Shown here piece by piece: positions 21,561 through 34,019 of a DNA stretch of 64,000 nucleotides (position 1 is its first letter; every line of letters starts with the position of its first letter). The notes beneath the pieces are model-generated. The model saw only the letters and a list, made by a program, of their open reading frames with translations, did not search any database and was not told the DNA's origin. This stretch comes from Papio anubis (taxonomy: Eukaryota; Chordata; Mammalia; Primates; Cercopithecidae), in the NCBI RefSeq assembly GCF_008728515.1, contig NC_044976.1, positions 36,851,376 through 36,915,375 of the forward strand. The letters run 5' to 3'. A program made the translations under genes and the position numbers.

Positions 21561-22359
21561 AACGAGAGGGTGCCAGGAGAGGCTGGAATTTAGTTCAAAC
21601 CCCAAGTGAAGGAGAAAAGGAAGGAAGGAAGACTTTGTGGAAGCATTCTAGACAGCCGTGGAGTTGTAAGAAAAGTTTGGCAGGCTGTCAGAAAGGTGTC
21701 AAGCTACAGTTACCCATCAGAACAGATCCATGTCTCCTAGGAACAAGTCTGCCTTAGTTTCCCTGCCACGCTCTGTTCCCTAGGAACAGCCTACAGAAGC
21801 ACGGCCTGGAGGCAAGCTCAGGAAGGAGCCGCTGTGGAAGGATTTGAGAACTCAGCGCCAGGGCTGCTGGTCAACCGCGCTCCGAGCTATTGGAAATCTC
21901 AGAGGTGCATTCCTACCACCACCACAGAAAGGCTGCATCATACTAACACCCATTTTTAACCATTATCTGGAAAATACAACTGTTTTATACCCATCACGGG
22001 AGATAAATAAGCGATTTAAAAAGCCAGTGATAATTCTTTGATTCTTTTTTTTTCTTCCATGATTGAGGAGTGTAATTCTGTTTTCCATGTTTATCATTAG
22101 AAAGTTCCACTCTTTTCTTGCCTTTATCTTCCTTACTATGTTCCTACCAAATAATGTTGTTTCTTTCATGTCTTTTGGGGTCTGGGGCCTTCTGATATTT
22201 ATTTTCTTTCCAAGGCTATATGTATGGTTCTAGATTTGATTCCAGAATGCTAGAAACCCAGCATTGTAAGGCTTTAAATGCTGTCTCTGCTGTGGGCATC
22301 CAAAGCAGTTGGACTTCCTCTACCACAACAACCCTCCCACTTCACTATAATTTCTTGCT
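21561..22359. other. Unique sequence
   Basis: No repeat or gene recognised. Confidence 0.35.
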
Positions 22360-22465
22360 TACATATAATAAACTAAACTCCATGAAGGCAGAGACTGTCA
22401 CTAATATGTTGCATTTCTAGCTCCCTACCATGTGTCTTGGTTCAATAAATATTTCTAGAATTAAT
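22360..22465 (+). repeat. L2 3' end
   Basis: 'Ctaaactccatgaaggcagag' and terminal 'ttcaataaatatttctaga' are the L2 3' terminus. Confidence 0.75.
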
Positions 22466-24098
22466 ACATCACCCAGTCTAGTCTCATATTTTCCATCAAA
22501 TACATTTGATGATTGACTGACGGGCTATTTTTACTCAAAGACAATCTAATGATATTTCAACATTTCCAATTGATCAATTTTACGTGAGAATGTATATGGT
22601 TTTCCCCATTACAAGCAAACTAAACTCTATCTGTACTTTCTGGGCAAGGGCCCCAGGAGCATCTAAGACAGGTATACTCCCTGACATTCCTCATCCCACC
22701 ATTACCACCTTCAAAACCCCACCACGACTACTGCTATTACTGCTATGACACCTTTGGACTGAATAAAGGGAGCATCTTCTTCTGTTCCATGGAGAGCCTT
22801 AAGAGGTTTGCAGATGACATGTTTTTGAGAAGCGAGGCATGATAAAGGTTGAGATTCAAGAGGCTACATACTCAAAGTCAGTGAGTAGGATGGATAGCAA
22901 TGGGAAGGATGAAAGTCTAAAGACAGGAGACTAGATATGAGACCATGACATGAACAGGTGAGAAACACAAACAGTCTTACACTCACTAAGTCCCTATGTA
23001 GTTTAAAGTCATTCGTTTCAATGTCCTGTCTCACATCATGATCAAACCTCTCAATCTAATTTAAAATGCAGACTTTTCCACTCTGCTCACACCAGGATGT
23101 TGCAGGTAGGAAGCCTGCAGTCAGAGAAGAGGGACATGGTAGCTCTCTTCTTTTTCCTCACCTATGACTCTCCTCCTCTCCTAATTGCCAGCCACCTTTC
23201 TGACCTCTCCAGGAATAAAGTGAAGAGAATGAAGTAAGGGAGCCTGGATGTTCTGTTTTGACTGGTACATGGAGATCCAGAACTGCTATTCTCTAACATA
23301 GCAGATGTTTAAAGCTGACTTCTTTCGTTTCTCTCGTGGGCTCTTTGGAGACACCACTGTCCCTGCAGTTCTCCTGACTAGGGCAAAGGTATCTCTGCTT
23401 AAAACAGTCATTTGCCCTCCCTCAGTTGCAAGGCATTGGGTGACACCTCCAGCTTCTCTCTGCTGAGGTTCTTTTGCCTCTCCAGGTGGCTCTCCTGGAC
23501 AAGACCTTACACTGGCTTTCTCTCTCTTGCATATTCTCAGTAAACCCTCTTGCATTCTTTTGCCTTTTTTATCCCAAAAGATGGGAGTGCAGGGCCTCCA
23601 AACACAGCAATTTTTGCTAGGCTGCCACAGGCTGCCTCAGTCACTCTCTTGCCCTTTAGGTTTTTTAGATGTCCTCCAACTAGAGGGGATGTATGTGAAG
23701 CTTTCCACATGACCCAAGAGAATCCCTTCTCAAGGCTTGAGGCAAGAGGCAAGTATCTCCCATCCCTCCCCTTAGGGCCCACAGCACAACAGCCTCCCTT
23801 GCCAAAGCTCCTCTCCCCAAGGAGGACCTCTCCTTGTGGACCCCTCATTTGGTTTAAGATTAAGAGGTAGCAGGTTCCAGCCCTCCAGGGAAATGGGGAT
23901 TGCATCCATAGCAGTTTTCTCTGAAGAAGTTATTTCCCCAAACCCTCCCCAGATCTTTGATTCCTCTCCTTTTTGTACCCTCAATGTGAGGGAGGAGTTC
24001 AAGAGTTGTCAATCATCACCTTTGAAAATCTGTCCCGTGGTCTAGCTCTGCATTCTCCAATACAGTAACCGCTAGTCCCATGTGGCTATTGGGCAATT
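22466..24098. other. Unique sequence, pyrimidine-rich second half
   Basis: No repeat recognised. About 23300-24040 is C/T-rich and therefore poor in stops. Frames of 106 codons (plus) and 122 codons (minus) overlap one another here without domain, signal peptide or splice context, so none is called. Confidence 0.4.
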
Positions 24099-24115
24099 GA
24101 AATGTGGCCAGTCAG

Positions 24116-24408
24116 GGCCGGGCATGGTGGCTCACTCCTGTAATCCCAGCACTCTGGGAGGGTAAGGCAGGCAGATCATGAGGTCAAGAGATGGAGACCA
24201 TCCTGGCCAACATGGTGAAACCCTGTCTCTACTAAAAATACAAAAATTAGTCAGGCGTAGTGGCAGGTGCCTGTAGTCCCAGCTACTCGGGAGGCTGAGG
24301 CAGAAGAATTGCTTTAACCAGGGAGGGGGAGGTTGCAGTGAGTCGAGTTTGTGCCACTGCACTCCAGCCTGGCAACAGAGTGAGACTCCATCTCAAAAAA
24401 AAAAAAAA
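24116..24408 (+). mobile_element. Alu (AluS/Sc-like) with TSD
   Basis: Full-length. GAAATGTGGCCAGTC (24099-24113) and GAAATGTGACCAGTC (24409-24423) are a 15-bp target-site duplication with one mismatch. Confidence 0.95.
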
Positions 24409-24679
24409 GAAATGTGACCAGTCGTAATTGGTGAATTGAGATGGCTTATAGCTATAAAATACACAATGGCTTCTGAAGAGTAAGTACAAAAGAAGAATGT
24501 AAAATAAATGACTCTCTAATAATTTTTAAATGATCATGTGTTGAAATTATAGTATTTTGGAAACACTGGGTTAAAATATACTATTAAAATTAATTTTCCC
24601 TTTTTTACTTCAAAACACATGGCTACTAGAAAATTTAAAATATATGGAGTGCTTAGAAATGACACAGGAAACATGATCC

Positions 24680-25700
24680 ACATTACCAAAGAAAAACTTG
24701 ATAAATTGGACTTCAAAAAAACTGTAAAACTTTTGCTCTGCCAAAGACACTAAGAAGATCATGAAGAGGCAAGCTATAGACAGGAAAATATTTTCAAACC
24801 ATGTGTCTGACATAGGATTTGTACCCAGAATGTATAAAGAACTCTCAAAATGCAATAATAAGAAACAGGTAAAGGACTTGAACAGATACTTCAACAAAGA
24901 GGCTAAGAGGGGTCAAGTAAACACATAAGAAGATGTTCAACATCAATAGTCATTAGGGATATGCAAAATAAAGCCATGATGAGATAATACTTCATACCTG
25001 TAGAATGGCTAAAATAAAACATATTAACCATGCCAAGTGCTAGTGGGGATGAGGAACATTTGGAACGCTCATAAATTTCTGCTGGGAATACAAAATGGCA
25101 CAGCCATTATGGAAAGTGGTTTGACAGTTTCTTATGAAGTTAAATATACACATTCCATCTATACCAGCAACCCTACCCTTGGGCATTTCCCTAAAGAAGT
25201 GAAAACTTATGTTGACACAAAAATCTGTACCCAAATATTCATAGCAGCTTTTTCTGTGCTAGCCAAAAGCTGGAAACAACTCAAATGCCCTTCACTGGGT
25301 AAATGGATAAACAAACTGTGGTACCTCCACACCACAGAAAACTACTCAGCAGTAAAAAAGGAACGAGCTATTGATTAAACTCAACAGCTTGGCTGAATCT
25401 TAAAGACATTATGTCGAATGGAAAAAAAGCCAGTAGAAAAAGGTTACATATTGCATGCTTCCATTTACTTGACATTCTTAAGAAGACCAAACTGTGGTGG
25501 TGGAAATCAGATGAGTGTTGCCAGAGATGAGCAGTTGGAGTAAGGTGGAATGCCAAATGGATAGTTCAGAGAAAAAGTTTTGGGATGATGGAACTGTTCT
25601 GTACTCTGTGGTCATAGTTACACAGATTTATTACATGTGTTAAAATTCATAGAACTGAACACTCAAAGATAAAAAAGTTAATTTTGCTGTATAATTTTTT
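24680..25700 (+). mobile_element. Old L1, 3' ~1 kb (ORF2 C-terminus and UTR)
   Basis: Sense L1 from 'ataaattggacttca' through ORF2 codons to the UTR ('ggtggtggaaatcagatg', 'cacagatttattacatgtg'). An open piece at 25037-25378 translates with L1 ORF2 C-terminal blocks FIAAFSVLAKSWKQLKCPS and TTENYSAVKKE. Many frameshifts and stops elsewhere; inactive. Confidence 0.85.
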
Positions 25701-25869
25701 TAATTTTATTTTTTTAATTTTTCAAATTTCATTTGTGGCAAGCATTATATACCTATTGGACCATGCTGATCTAGCTCCTTTTTTAGAATGTCCTGTTTGC
25801 TTGATTTAAACCCGAGCAGGAACTTTCATCCTGACACCTGCTCCCCTTCTATCTCTGCACTTTTTACAA

Positions 25870-26015
25870 TGGCAATATAATTTCTTGTTGAGTTGTCCAT
25901 CCCCACTACTGGACTGTGGGCACTCTGTGAGCAGGAATATGTTCTCTCTTATCTCTGTGCTCAGTCACTGAGACAGAGTAGGGCTTACTCAGGTTTGTTG
26001 AATGAATCAATCAAT
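25870..26015 (+). repeat. L2 3' end
   Basis: 'Actggactgtgggcactctg', 'cagagtagggcttactcagg' and 'ttgttgaatgaatcaatcaa' are the L2 3' terminus. Confidence 0.75.
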
Positions 26016-27164
26016 CAACAGAATACACGTTTGAACCTTTGGAAAAGTAAGATAAAATATGAAATGTACTGCTTTTTGAACCCCTCTCATCCTCATCTTG
26101 ATGAGGATAAGATCACAGGGTCTCAGGCTTTGCCCAGGATCTTTAAGAGCTGAAGCTGGGGGTGAGAGTGGGCCTGCCCAGCCTTCAGCCACAGGGCACA
26201 GGGGAAAGGGGAATCCATGTCCAAGTCCGAGGCAAAGGCAACCAGAGAGCTCACCAATGAGGTGGAAGAGAAGCTGTAATGGAACCTAGAGCCACAGAGG
26301 AGCCAGAGAGAGGAGGCAAGACGGTCATACAGCACTGGAAGGCAGGGTCTAGGAGCGAAACCTTCAGGGAGGGAAGGGGTCTTTAATCCACATCATCAGC
26401 TAGCATTACTAATTCCACTGTTTATTATTCTTTGGGAGGTTGATATACCAAAGCAAATGGAGGAAATGTGATGTGCGCTGTCACAGATACAAAGTGGCCA
26501 TGTTTTCAGCCTGGCACATTTTCCAAGGCAAATGAAAATTGTTATGAAAACAATTTATACCCAGCAGACATGGATGATTGCCCATGATGACCTTTTGCCG
26601 GAGAAAATGAGTCTGATAAAGAAAAAATGTGAGCTCATTAAGATAAATTAGAAAAAGCAAATGATTGCTCTTAAATTATGGAAATTCCAAGACTGGTGGC
26701 TCTCTCTGTCCTTTCAGGACATAAAAACAATAAAACATAAAAAGAAATTGTTTATTCAGAAAAAAGTGTTATACAATTTGTGTGAATAGATGCAGTTGTG
26801 TTTCTTGGAAGGTTTTAGAATAGAGGGTTTTAGTAAGCTAAATGAAATTTAATTGACTTATTAACTGTGCTGTGAATTCCTCCATAAATCTAGTAATGAC
26901 TGAAGGAAGAAGAAAAAAGCATTGAGAGGGAGCAAAATTAACTTCACTTTCTATAAATGCTATCCAAGGAATATTTCCACCAGTCCAACATTATAGAATT
27001 TGGGGCATAATGTTGGTGCTTCCACTAAAAAAAAAAAAAAATTGGATTTACTGAGTTGCAGATGTAAGGTGAGGGAACAGAGTGGGTAAAGACATCACTC
27101 AGGAAAGCTGTAACATGCTCCTACTTCCCTGATAGTCACCAACAGGCATATAGAACTTTACAGT
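26016..27164. other. Repeat-free block; candidate non-coding element at 26390-26900
   Basis: 26390-26900 is AT-rich without any recognisable repeat. It contains clustered homeodomain-like and related cores (TTACTAATTCC, GTTTATTATTC, TGAGCTCATTAAGATAAATTAG, a mirrored TTGTTATGAAAACAA). This composition is typical of deeply conserved enhancers. No open frame worth calling. Confidence 0.3.
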
Positions 27165-27340
27165 TTCTAAAACTGCGCTTTCATGTACATGATCTCCTCT
27201 ATTCTCACAGCAACCCCTTTTATTCATATACACCCCCATTGCACAAGTGAGGAGAGTGAGATTGGGCAAAATTAAGTGATTCTTCAGCTCGTAAAAGCAA
27301 CAGGCAGGATGAGAATCCAAGACTATCCATGCTCTCTCCC
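27165..27340 (-). repeat. MIR SINE
   Basis: 'Tattctcacagcaacccc', 'ccattgcacaagtgagg', 'gcaggatgagaatccaag' are antisense MIR. Confidence 0.6.
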
Positions 27341-27544
27341 AAGCAATCTCTTGCCCCCACTCTATCTTAGGTACCCTTGATGTATCAGAACTAGAGTTAC
27401 TGGATTCATATTTCTCTGTAGGAAAAAGCAGGTGGGAGGGGCAAGGGATAGAAGGAGGGGAGGAAAAGAAGCCTTTTCCATTCAAATCCATCAGGGCTCT
27501 TAAAACAGTACTCAGCAAAGAAATACGTATTGGAAAGGATGGCC

Positions 27545-27900
27545 TAACTCCCATATCAGACAACTCCAAAATCTCAGTGTTTAAATACCAGGAAGGTTTA
27601 TTTCTCTTTCATGATAGTGTTCAGTGCAGGTCTGTGGGTGGGACTCTGCTCCATGCAGTCATTCAGGGACGCAAACTCCTTTCGTCTAGTTACTCCGTCA
27701 TCTCTTAGGGACTCAGAGTCCTCCACTGGATCACTGAAAAAGCCAGGAAACAAGGGAGAAGGGGAACATGGAGGGTCTCTTGAGGGGCCAAGCCCAGAAG
27801 GGGTACAGTCACTTCTGCCCATGTTTATCAGCCATGAGTCACATGGTCCTACATGCCAGGGAAATGTAGGGTGTCATGGAAGGAGGGGAAAACGCCGATG
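27545..27900 (-). repeat. Old LTR-like repeat, second copy
   Basis: Same family as 18165-18590: 'aactccaaaatctcagtg', 'ggactctgctccatgcagtc', 'gggactcagagtcctcc', 'ccatgagtcacatgg'. Confidence 0.45.
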
Positions 27901-28679
27901 CTGATGGAGAATTCCAAGTCTTGCCATAAATGTTTTTAAGTGCTTCTTTGAGTGTGAAATATTTTCCCAAGTGTCTTGGAAGAATATTTCTGTGAGCCTC
28001 TAGCCAGCCTCCCATACCTCTGGCTATTCCCCAAGTGGGACCACCTGACCACGCAGGGCTAGACATAGAACTTTTATTTTTTCAGGTTAGAGGAAGTGAA
28101 CCTTTCAGGCTTATAGAGCAAAATCTCTCTATATATTTTCTTCCAACATAGCTGAGTAAAAGGGCAAACAGAAATTTGAAAGCGATGATTGCTTCCTTTG
28201 TGGGGGAGAAGGATACCCACTGAGTTGGGAACATATATGAATTCTGATTTGCAATCATTTCCACTATTTATGAGGTCACTGGACTTACTCCTGCTGAGTC
28301 CAATTTACAAAGAGCTTTGGTTGGATCAGGGAAAGGAATATTAGAATCCCGTTGACTTGGTGATGGCCAGAGGACTATGGATACCAAATGCAAGGAATGT
28401 ATCAATAAACTGCAAGGAAGCAAAATCCTCAACATCAGCTCTGACATGCCACGTCCAAAAGTGTACGAAGATGTATGTTTCCAGGGAAATTATTGATGTT
28501 GGGTGCTCCAACATTGCTATTTGACTACATACCCCAGAAGCAAATGGGGGGGGGATTTTCCAAATAAAAACTTGTTAGGAAAAAATCCAAAATGCCTAAG
28601 ATAAGCGAAAGAGTTTTCCTTACATTGTCAGCATATTCCACTCCCAAAGCAGTTGTAGGATGCTGATGCTGTCTGATCA
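27901..28679. other. Unique sequence
   Basis: No repeat or gene recognised; a G9 tract lies near 28546-28554. Confidence 0.35.
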
Positions 28680-29600
28680 TTGGTGTTTCTGCTTCTTGCC
28701 CCTCTCTCGAGTTCTAACCCAAAATACCCAACTTTCTCCTAAATGTCCCACAGGCACATCTATTTCAGTATATTCACATCTGAACTCATTCTCACCAACC
28801 CAGCCCCATTCCCCATGGCTGCTCCATCACCTTTCTCACCCTCTCAATAAACAATATCACCACCACATGATCACCTGAGCCAGTGACCTAAGAATGAAGA
28901 ATGCCTTCCTCTCCTTCAACACTGCTCCAGTCAAGTTCAGTCAATTCCACCTCCTACATGTGTCTCAAATCTGTTCTCTCTTCTCCATCCCCACTGCCAC
29001 AGCCCTCCTGGGTGAGAGTACTGTCTCCCAGCTGGATTTGCTAACTGGAAACTGCCATTCCACACCACCCACCCCACTGCTCAGCAGCAACCATCCAATG
29101 TTAGTAAGGCTGCTTTTCAGTCTGTCCCCTAAAGCCTCACAGCTACAATCTCCCAGTCATTGTTCCCTAAGTCCACTCATCCTGTGTTTTTGCAACATCA
29201 GGTGACTTGCAGTTCTCCTTTCTCCTGACTTTGATACTTGCTATTGTCTCCGCTTCAAACGCTGTCCCATTTCCCCACCCTTCCTCTATGTAGCTAACAC
29301 CCACCTGTCCTTCAGTACCGAGGTCAGCTCACTTGGAAGCTTCGCTAGACCCCCCAGACTCATGTACACGCTGCTCTCCTGAAGGCTCGCCAGTTCTGTG
29401 CTTGCCTCTATGATAGCTCTTGGGATGCATGGAGTCACCAGTGACCTTCTTCCTTCCCACCACCCTCCCCACACCACACTCTGTTAGCTCCTTGAAGCCA
29501 GAGACACTGTTGTCTTAGCCCTCTGGTCAACAGCACAATGTCTAGGAGAAAAGGAGGCACTCGGTAAATGCTCAGTTGCTGAAGGAGCACATAAATTAGT
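28680..29600 (+). repeat. L2 copy with ORF2 relic and 3' end
   Basis: A sense L2 about 0.9 kb long. Bases 28960-29010 translate as VSQICSLFSIPTATALL, matching the C-terminal reverse-transcriptase region of L2 ORF2 (family text near ISRIRPFLSIPTATAL). The 3' end reads 'agctccttgaagccagag' and 'ggtaaatgctcagttgctg'. Frameshifts break the ORF throughout, so it is a fossil. Confidence 0.7.
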
Positions 29601-30089
29601 AAATAAATTACGTAGAAGCATAAAACCCTGTTCAAATGGATTCATCCATCACATGAGAAGGAGAAGGGGTGGTGAGAAGCCAGTCTTGAGGCATGGACCT
29701 CTCAGATGGATCAAACAATCGGGACAATTCAGAGTCACCACTTGCCCAAGAGATGTGGATTATCAGAGAAACAAAACATATTCACTCAGCCCACAAACCA
29801 AACACTCAGTCATGCTTCAAGCATGCTCTGAAAAAGATTCTGTGAAAATACAAAGCAGATGTTGTCGCTGATACCATAGTCAAACAGGATAAACCTGGAG
29901 GGGAAAACAAAATCCTTTGTGGAAACGTCTGTTGTAGTTGGGTTTGCTTAATACCAAGGATCAGAGACTCACGCAAACTGGGGTGAATAAAAAGGTGATG
30001 TGGGGTTTGTTTGTTTGTTTGTTTGATGTTATTGTTACCAATGATGCCAAAGTAAGGGTATGCAGAAATGAGAAGCACAGCTCTGGACA
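29601..30089. other. Unique sequence with a (GTTT)5 tract
   Basis: Nothing recognised except a short tetranucleotide tract at 30005-30025. Confidence 0.4.
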
Positions 30090-30260
30090 GAGGCCACATA
30101 GATGCAGAGGCAGCTCTGCTGTTTTCCAGCTGTGAGACCAGTTGAGCCTGTGTCCTCTACTCTACAGTGGGGTGAGACTAGAACCTACCATAGTGTTGTC
30201 ATGAGCATGATAGGAGATTATGCAGATAAAGGCTTAGCATGTTTGTGGCATGCAAAATTT
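30090..30260 (+). repeat. MIR SINE
   Basis: 'Cagctctgctgttttccagctg', 'gtgagactagaacctacc' and 'gcttagcatgtttgtggcat' follow MIR order. Confidence 0.6.
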
Positions 30261-30657
30261 ATTTTTATTCAAGAGAATGTTCTAGAACCCTCTCGGAGGA
30301 AAGAGAGTGAGGACTCCCAGAGGTATCTCTCCATCTCACCTTCTTGGCAGCTCTGCCCCATTTACCTCCCTGCCCAAGCTGCCTCCTTCTATTCACAGTG
30401 TCTGCTTCCTCACATGTCAGCTTGTTCAGGGCTCTGACCCTTCTAAGTTTCCCAGCTCAGCAGCCCAGGCAGGTTCATTCTCCCCGAGCACGAATACTTT
30501 ATTCCTGGAAGAAAGGCGATGCTTGAAACAGATGGAGATCGAGTGTACATACAAGGGCCAAGCAGCTGTGATCAAGGGAGAGGAAGAGGAAAGAGAGGTG
30601 AAAGAACGCTCCTTATCTCTCATTACCATAAGTTTTAGGTCATCTTTCATTACCATG

Positions 30658-30785
30658 AGTTTTAGGGTCACACAGACCTGGGTTTGAATGCCAACTCCAC
30701 CATTTATTAACTGGATGACCTTGGGCACACTATTTAACTTCTTTGAATCTTCAAGTCCTATTGTTAAGTGAAGATAATCTTGTGT
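30658..30785 (+). repeat. MIR SINE, 5' half
   Basis: 'Cacacagacctgggtttgaatg', 'ctccaccatttattaactgg', 'gaccttgggcacactattt' are clear MIR. Confidence 0.85.
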
Positions 30786-31312
30786 CTTTTCACTTGCAGC
30801 ATTCTAAAATTGGGATGTGTCTTACAATTGATGTATTTAATGTCATAGTGTCCCCCACCTCCCAAAACATTAATAAACGCATGGTGTATCTTAGAATCAA
30901 AGAATTATATAACCAAGACCTACTGCATAGGACGGTGATGCAGACTGTGTGAGCTGATGCCAGTAAATGCTTAACAAAGTGTCTGGCATATAGAGAAATA
31001 TCAGTGAAAGACCTCCATGCTATCACACACAGGGCACTAAGACCCTCTCCCAGTGAGCAGGAGCCTGAGTTGAAGAGGCTGCTTTTGGAAGGGTATGTGT
31101 CCAGGAAGGTGGTGACTGGCATCTCCAACACAGTATCAACCAGGAAGAAATCTAGTAGCTTGAGAATTAGCTGAGAAGTAACCATGAATTCATGTATAAA
31201 GCCTACTGGAAGCAGGATGTGCTAAGAACAGTGGGGCTAAGCAGTGCAGTGCTGGAACATAGCCTACAGAACAGAACTTGACTCATTGTGTGATCTTGGA
31301 TAAGTGCCTTGG

Positions 31313-31637
31313 TTGTTCATGTGCTTCCAGAGCAGGGATAAGAAAGCTAAAGTAAGCTGGGCATGGTGGCTCACACCTGTAATTCCAGCACTTTGGGAAA
31401 CCATGGCAGGCAAATTACTTGAGGTCAGGAGTTCGAGACCAGCCTGGCCAACATGGCAAAACCCCATCACTACTAAAAAAATACAAAAATCAGCTGGGCA
31501 TGGTGGCACACACCTGTAGTCCTAGCTACTCAGGAATCTGAGGCATGAGAATCGCTTGAACTGGAAGGCAGAGGTTGCAGTAAGCCAAGATTGTGCCACT
31601 ACACTCCAGCCTGGGTGATAGAGTGAGACTTTGTCTC

Positions 31638-31668
<31 letters not shown>

Positions 31669-31803
31669 AGAAAGCTAAAGTAACATTACCTACAATGGCA
31701 AATGCTGATATGAAAATATGTTCATTTCTGGCACTGCTTATTTTGATAAATGCAACTGGACCAATGAACAGTAAGCAACACTGGGAATGTGTGAGCCAAC
31801 AGG
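31313..31803 (+). repeat. Duplicated segment, copy A (interrupted by Alu)
   Basis: 31313-31354 plus 31683-31803 align with 32502-32693 at roughly 85-90% identity by eye. Relative to copy B it lacks about 10 bp after TTTTGAT and about 18 bp before the terminal GTGAGCCAA. It begins at TTGTTCATGTGC in both copies. I do not recognise it as a named repeat family. Confidence 0.75.
31355..31668 (+). mobile_element. Alu (AluS-like) with perfect 14-bp TSD
   Basis: Full-length diverged Alu with an A/G-rich tail, flanked by AGAAAGCTAAAGTA at 31341-31354 and 31669-31682. It lies inside copy A of the local duplication. Copy B has the equivalent uninterrupted site. Confidence 0.95.
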
Positions 31804-32501
31804 TTCCCCTGGAAGTAGACCCAGAGAAAGAAATGTGAGTGCAGGTGGTTCATCTGGGAGATGAAGGAAACACTGGCAGAGAAGTGGGGAAAATAGAGCA
31901 GGTGCATTATTGTGCCAGTTATTGCAGCAGGCAATGGAGCTTCATTCCACTAAGGAAACTCAGTGGTCAAAGCAGACACGTACCCAGAGTTATCCCATCC
32001 CCAGTGAGCTAGGAGACTGGGGCATTTATTTAGTATTTCCATTCTTTGACATAACCATATCTCTTCAAGCTTAGTATGTTAGTTTAGATCCAATCAGGAA
32101 AGAAAAAACATGCAGTAATTCAAACAGAGAAAGCTTAATATGAGAATTAGTAACCATAACAGGATTAGTTAAGGATAAGTAAAAAGTATAACAGGATTAG
32201 TAAAGGACAAGTAAAAAGAACTCTAAAGAACACAGATAGCACAAATAAGGATCAGCCATTACTTCCCCAAGGGTTGAGTTAGAACATCTGCAAAAGAGCT
32301 CCCAAGCCTCGTGCTGAGATCCAGACCTTGTTGGGGAGGGTCTAGGTGGGTTCCATGCAGAGGCAGAAGGAATGGGCTACTTTCCAACTCTATGCTATGT
32401 TTTGGACCTAGAACTTCAAAGTGCATAACCAGAATTTTCTTAAAATTGTGTTCATGATTATCTTGCCATGGAACACAAAAAGAGAAAAGAGAATACTGGT
32501 C
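31804..32501. other. Unrecognised sequence between the duplicate segments
   Basis: Possibly LTR-like ('caaacagagaaagcttaatatg'), but not assignable. Includes a 32-bp tandem duplication. Confidence 0.35.
32156..32219. repeat. 32-bp tandem duplication
   Basis: 32156-32187 and 32188-32219, each starting ATAACAGGATTAGT and ending AAGTAAAAAG, differ at about three positions. Confidence 0.85.
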
Positions 32502-32693
32502 TTGTTCATGTGCTCCAAGAGCTGGGATAAGGAAGCTCAAGTAACATTACCTACAATGGCAAATGCCGACATGAAAGCATGTTCATTTCTGGCATTGCCC
32601 TATTTTGATGTACTAAGATAAATGCAGCTGGACCAATGAGCAGTAAGCTCTCACTTCTACTAAAGCAACGTTGTGAGTTTGTGAGCCAATAGG
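32502..32693 (+). repeat. Duplicated segment, copy B (uninterrupted)
   Basis: Shares TTGTTCATGTGCT, TAACATTACCTACAATGGCA, CATGTTCATTTCTGGCA and GTGAGCCAA with copy A in the same order and orientation. It carries the uninterrupted equivalent of the Alu target site. Confidence 0.8.
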
Positions 32694-34019
32694 AAATAAG
32701 CCTCCCCTTTTAATGTAGCCATGTTGGAAGAGATGACCGATGAGGAGCCAGTGCCGACATCTGACTTCAAGAGCAGGGGAATACTTTAAATGAAATGAGA
32801 ACTGGACATAGGCCAGAACATAGGATGCATGAGTGGCCTGCTCATTTAGGTGACATTTTAAGGCTCAACTCAATTGATCAGTGTTAAGAGGAAGTTGTCT
32901 CCCTTTGCCTCACATTTCCAACTCAGCTCAGAAGGGGACTTATCTAGCAACACTCCACCTCCTCTCTACATCCCTGCACTTAATTCTCTTGATGTGGCAG
33001 AGATGGTTGACCTGACTGGCCAAGTCTACACATTCACTGGACCACATTTTATTAGTGGAGACAGTTTCTATGTTTAGTGGCAAGAAGTAGGACATCCCCT
33101 TCCTCTTGCACAGTGGGTTCTTTTCTGCTTCCTGGGCAGGAGGAGCTCTTCTCTAAGTTCTCTCTATTCTACCCATGACTGAGGGAATGGAGCAAAGTCC
33201 TCCTGTCCCCTGTTGGCTGCAGAAATAGAGGTGGGGGGTCGCAGATCCTGCTTTATGCTCCACTGCAAGGGTCGGTTTGTTCCTAAGGCTCAGTCACGTG
33301 TCTCTTTTTGGATTTCAAAAAACATGCCAACGTCCATATGATAAACCCTCATTTTTTGCTAGCCCCAACAGAGTTCATGACAATTGCATTGGTCCTAATT
33401 AACATAAAGAAAACAAGAAATGAGCAACCTAAGCACAAATAGACCAATGATAAGAAGAACCTGCTTCTGATAAAAGAAAAAGGGAGGAGAGATAAAAGAC
33501 TTTTATCTTTCAGAGTTCCAGCCACAACCAGAGCCCGCTGGGATGTGCATCTTACTTGGCTGGGGAACACTTTGAGACCTGCCTGAATTCTTGGCTCCTG
33601 AATTAACAAATTCCTGAAGTCAGGTGCCAAGAAGTAGCCGTGATCTAAAAGCAGCCACCTTCATCTCAGAGGAAGGAAGCCTGATCTTGAAAGTAGCTTC
33701 CCTAAGCTCAGGAATGGAAACTGGAAGGGCAGAATATCAGCCCTGTCTTCCCATCACACCCCAAATAAACAGACCTCTGCCCCAAGATGGTGCAGTTAGG
33801 TTGCTTAATTCCATCAGCCCATTTGGGCAGGTTGGGATGAGAGGTTTCTCAGCTGCCCTATTCCTCTTGCTAGCTCTGAGGCTGCCTGTTAGCTCTCCCT
33901 CTAACCCTTCCTGCCCTAAAGGCACATGCCCACCCCCTGCACCATCCTGGTCTCCCTCTGCACTACACTCACCTTCTTCAGCATAAAAATGAAACCCCCC
34001 AAACTAGTTAATGTCCATC
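32694..34019. other. Unassigned sequence
   Basis: No confident repeat. Around 33850-34019 the text becomes C-rich and may be the start of the L2 that follows. No gene signal. Confidence 0.3.

Noticed and set aside
27099..27569. 156-codon minus-strand frame
   Set aside because: Part of it is antisense MIR and the rest is pyrimidine-rich; no similarity recognised.
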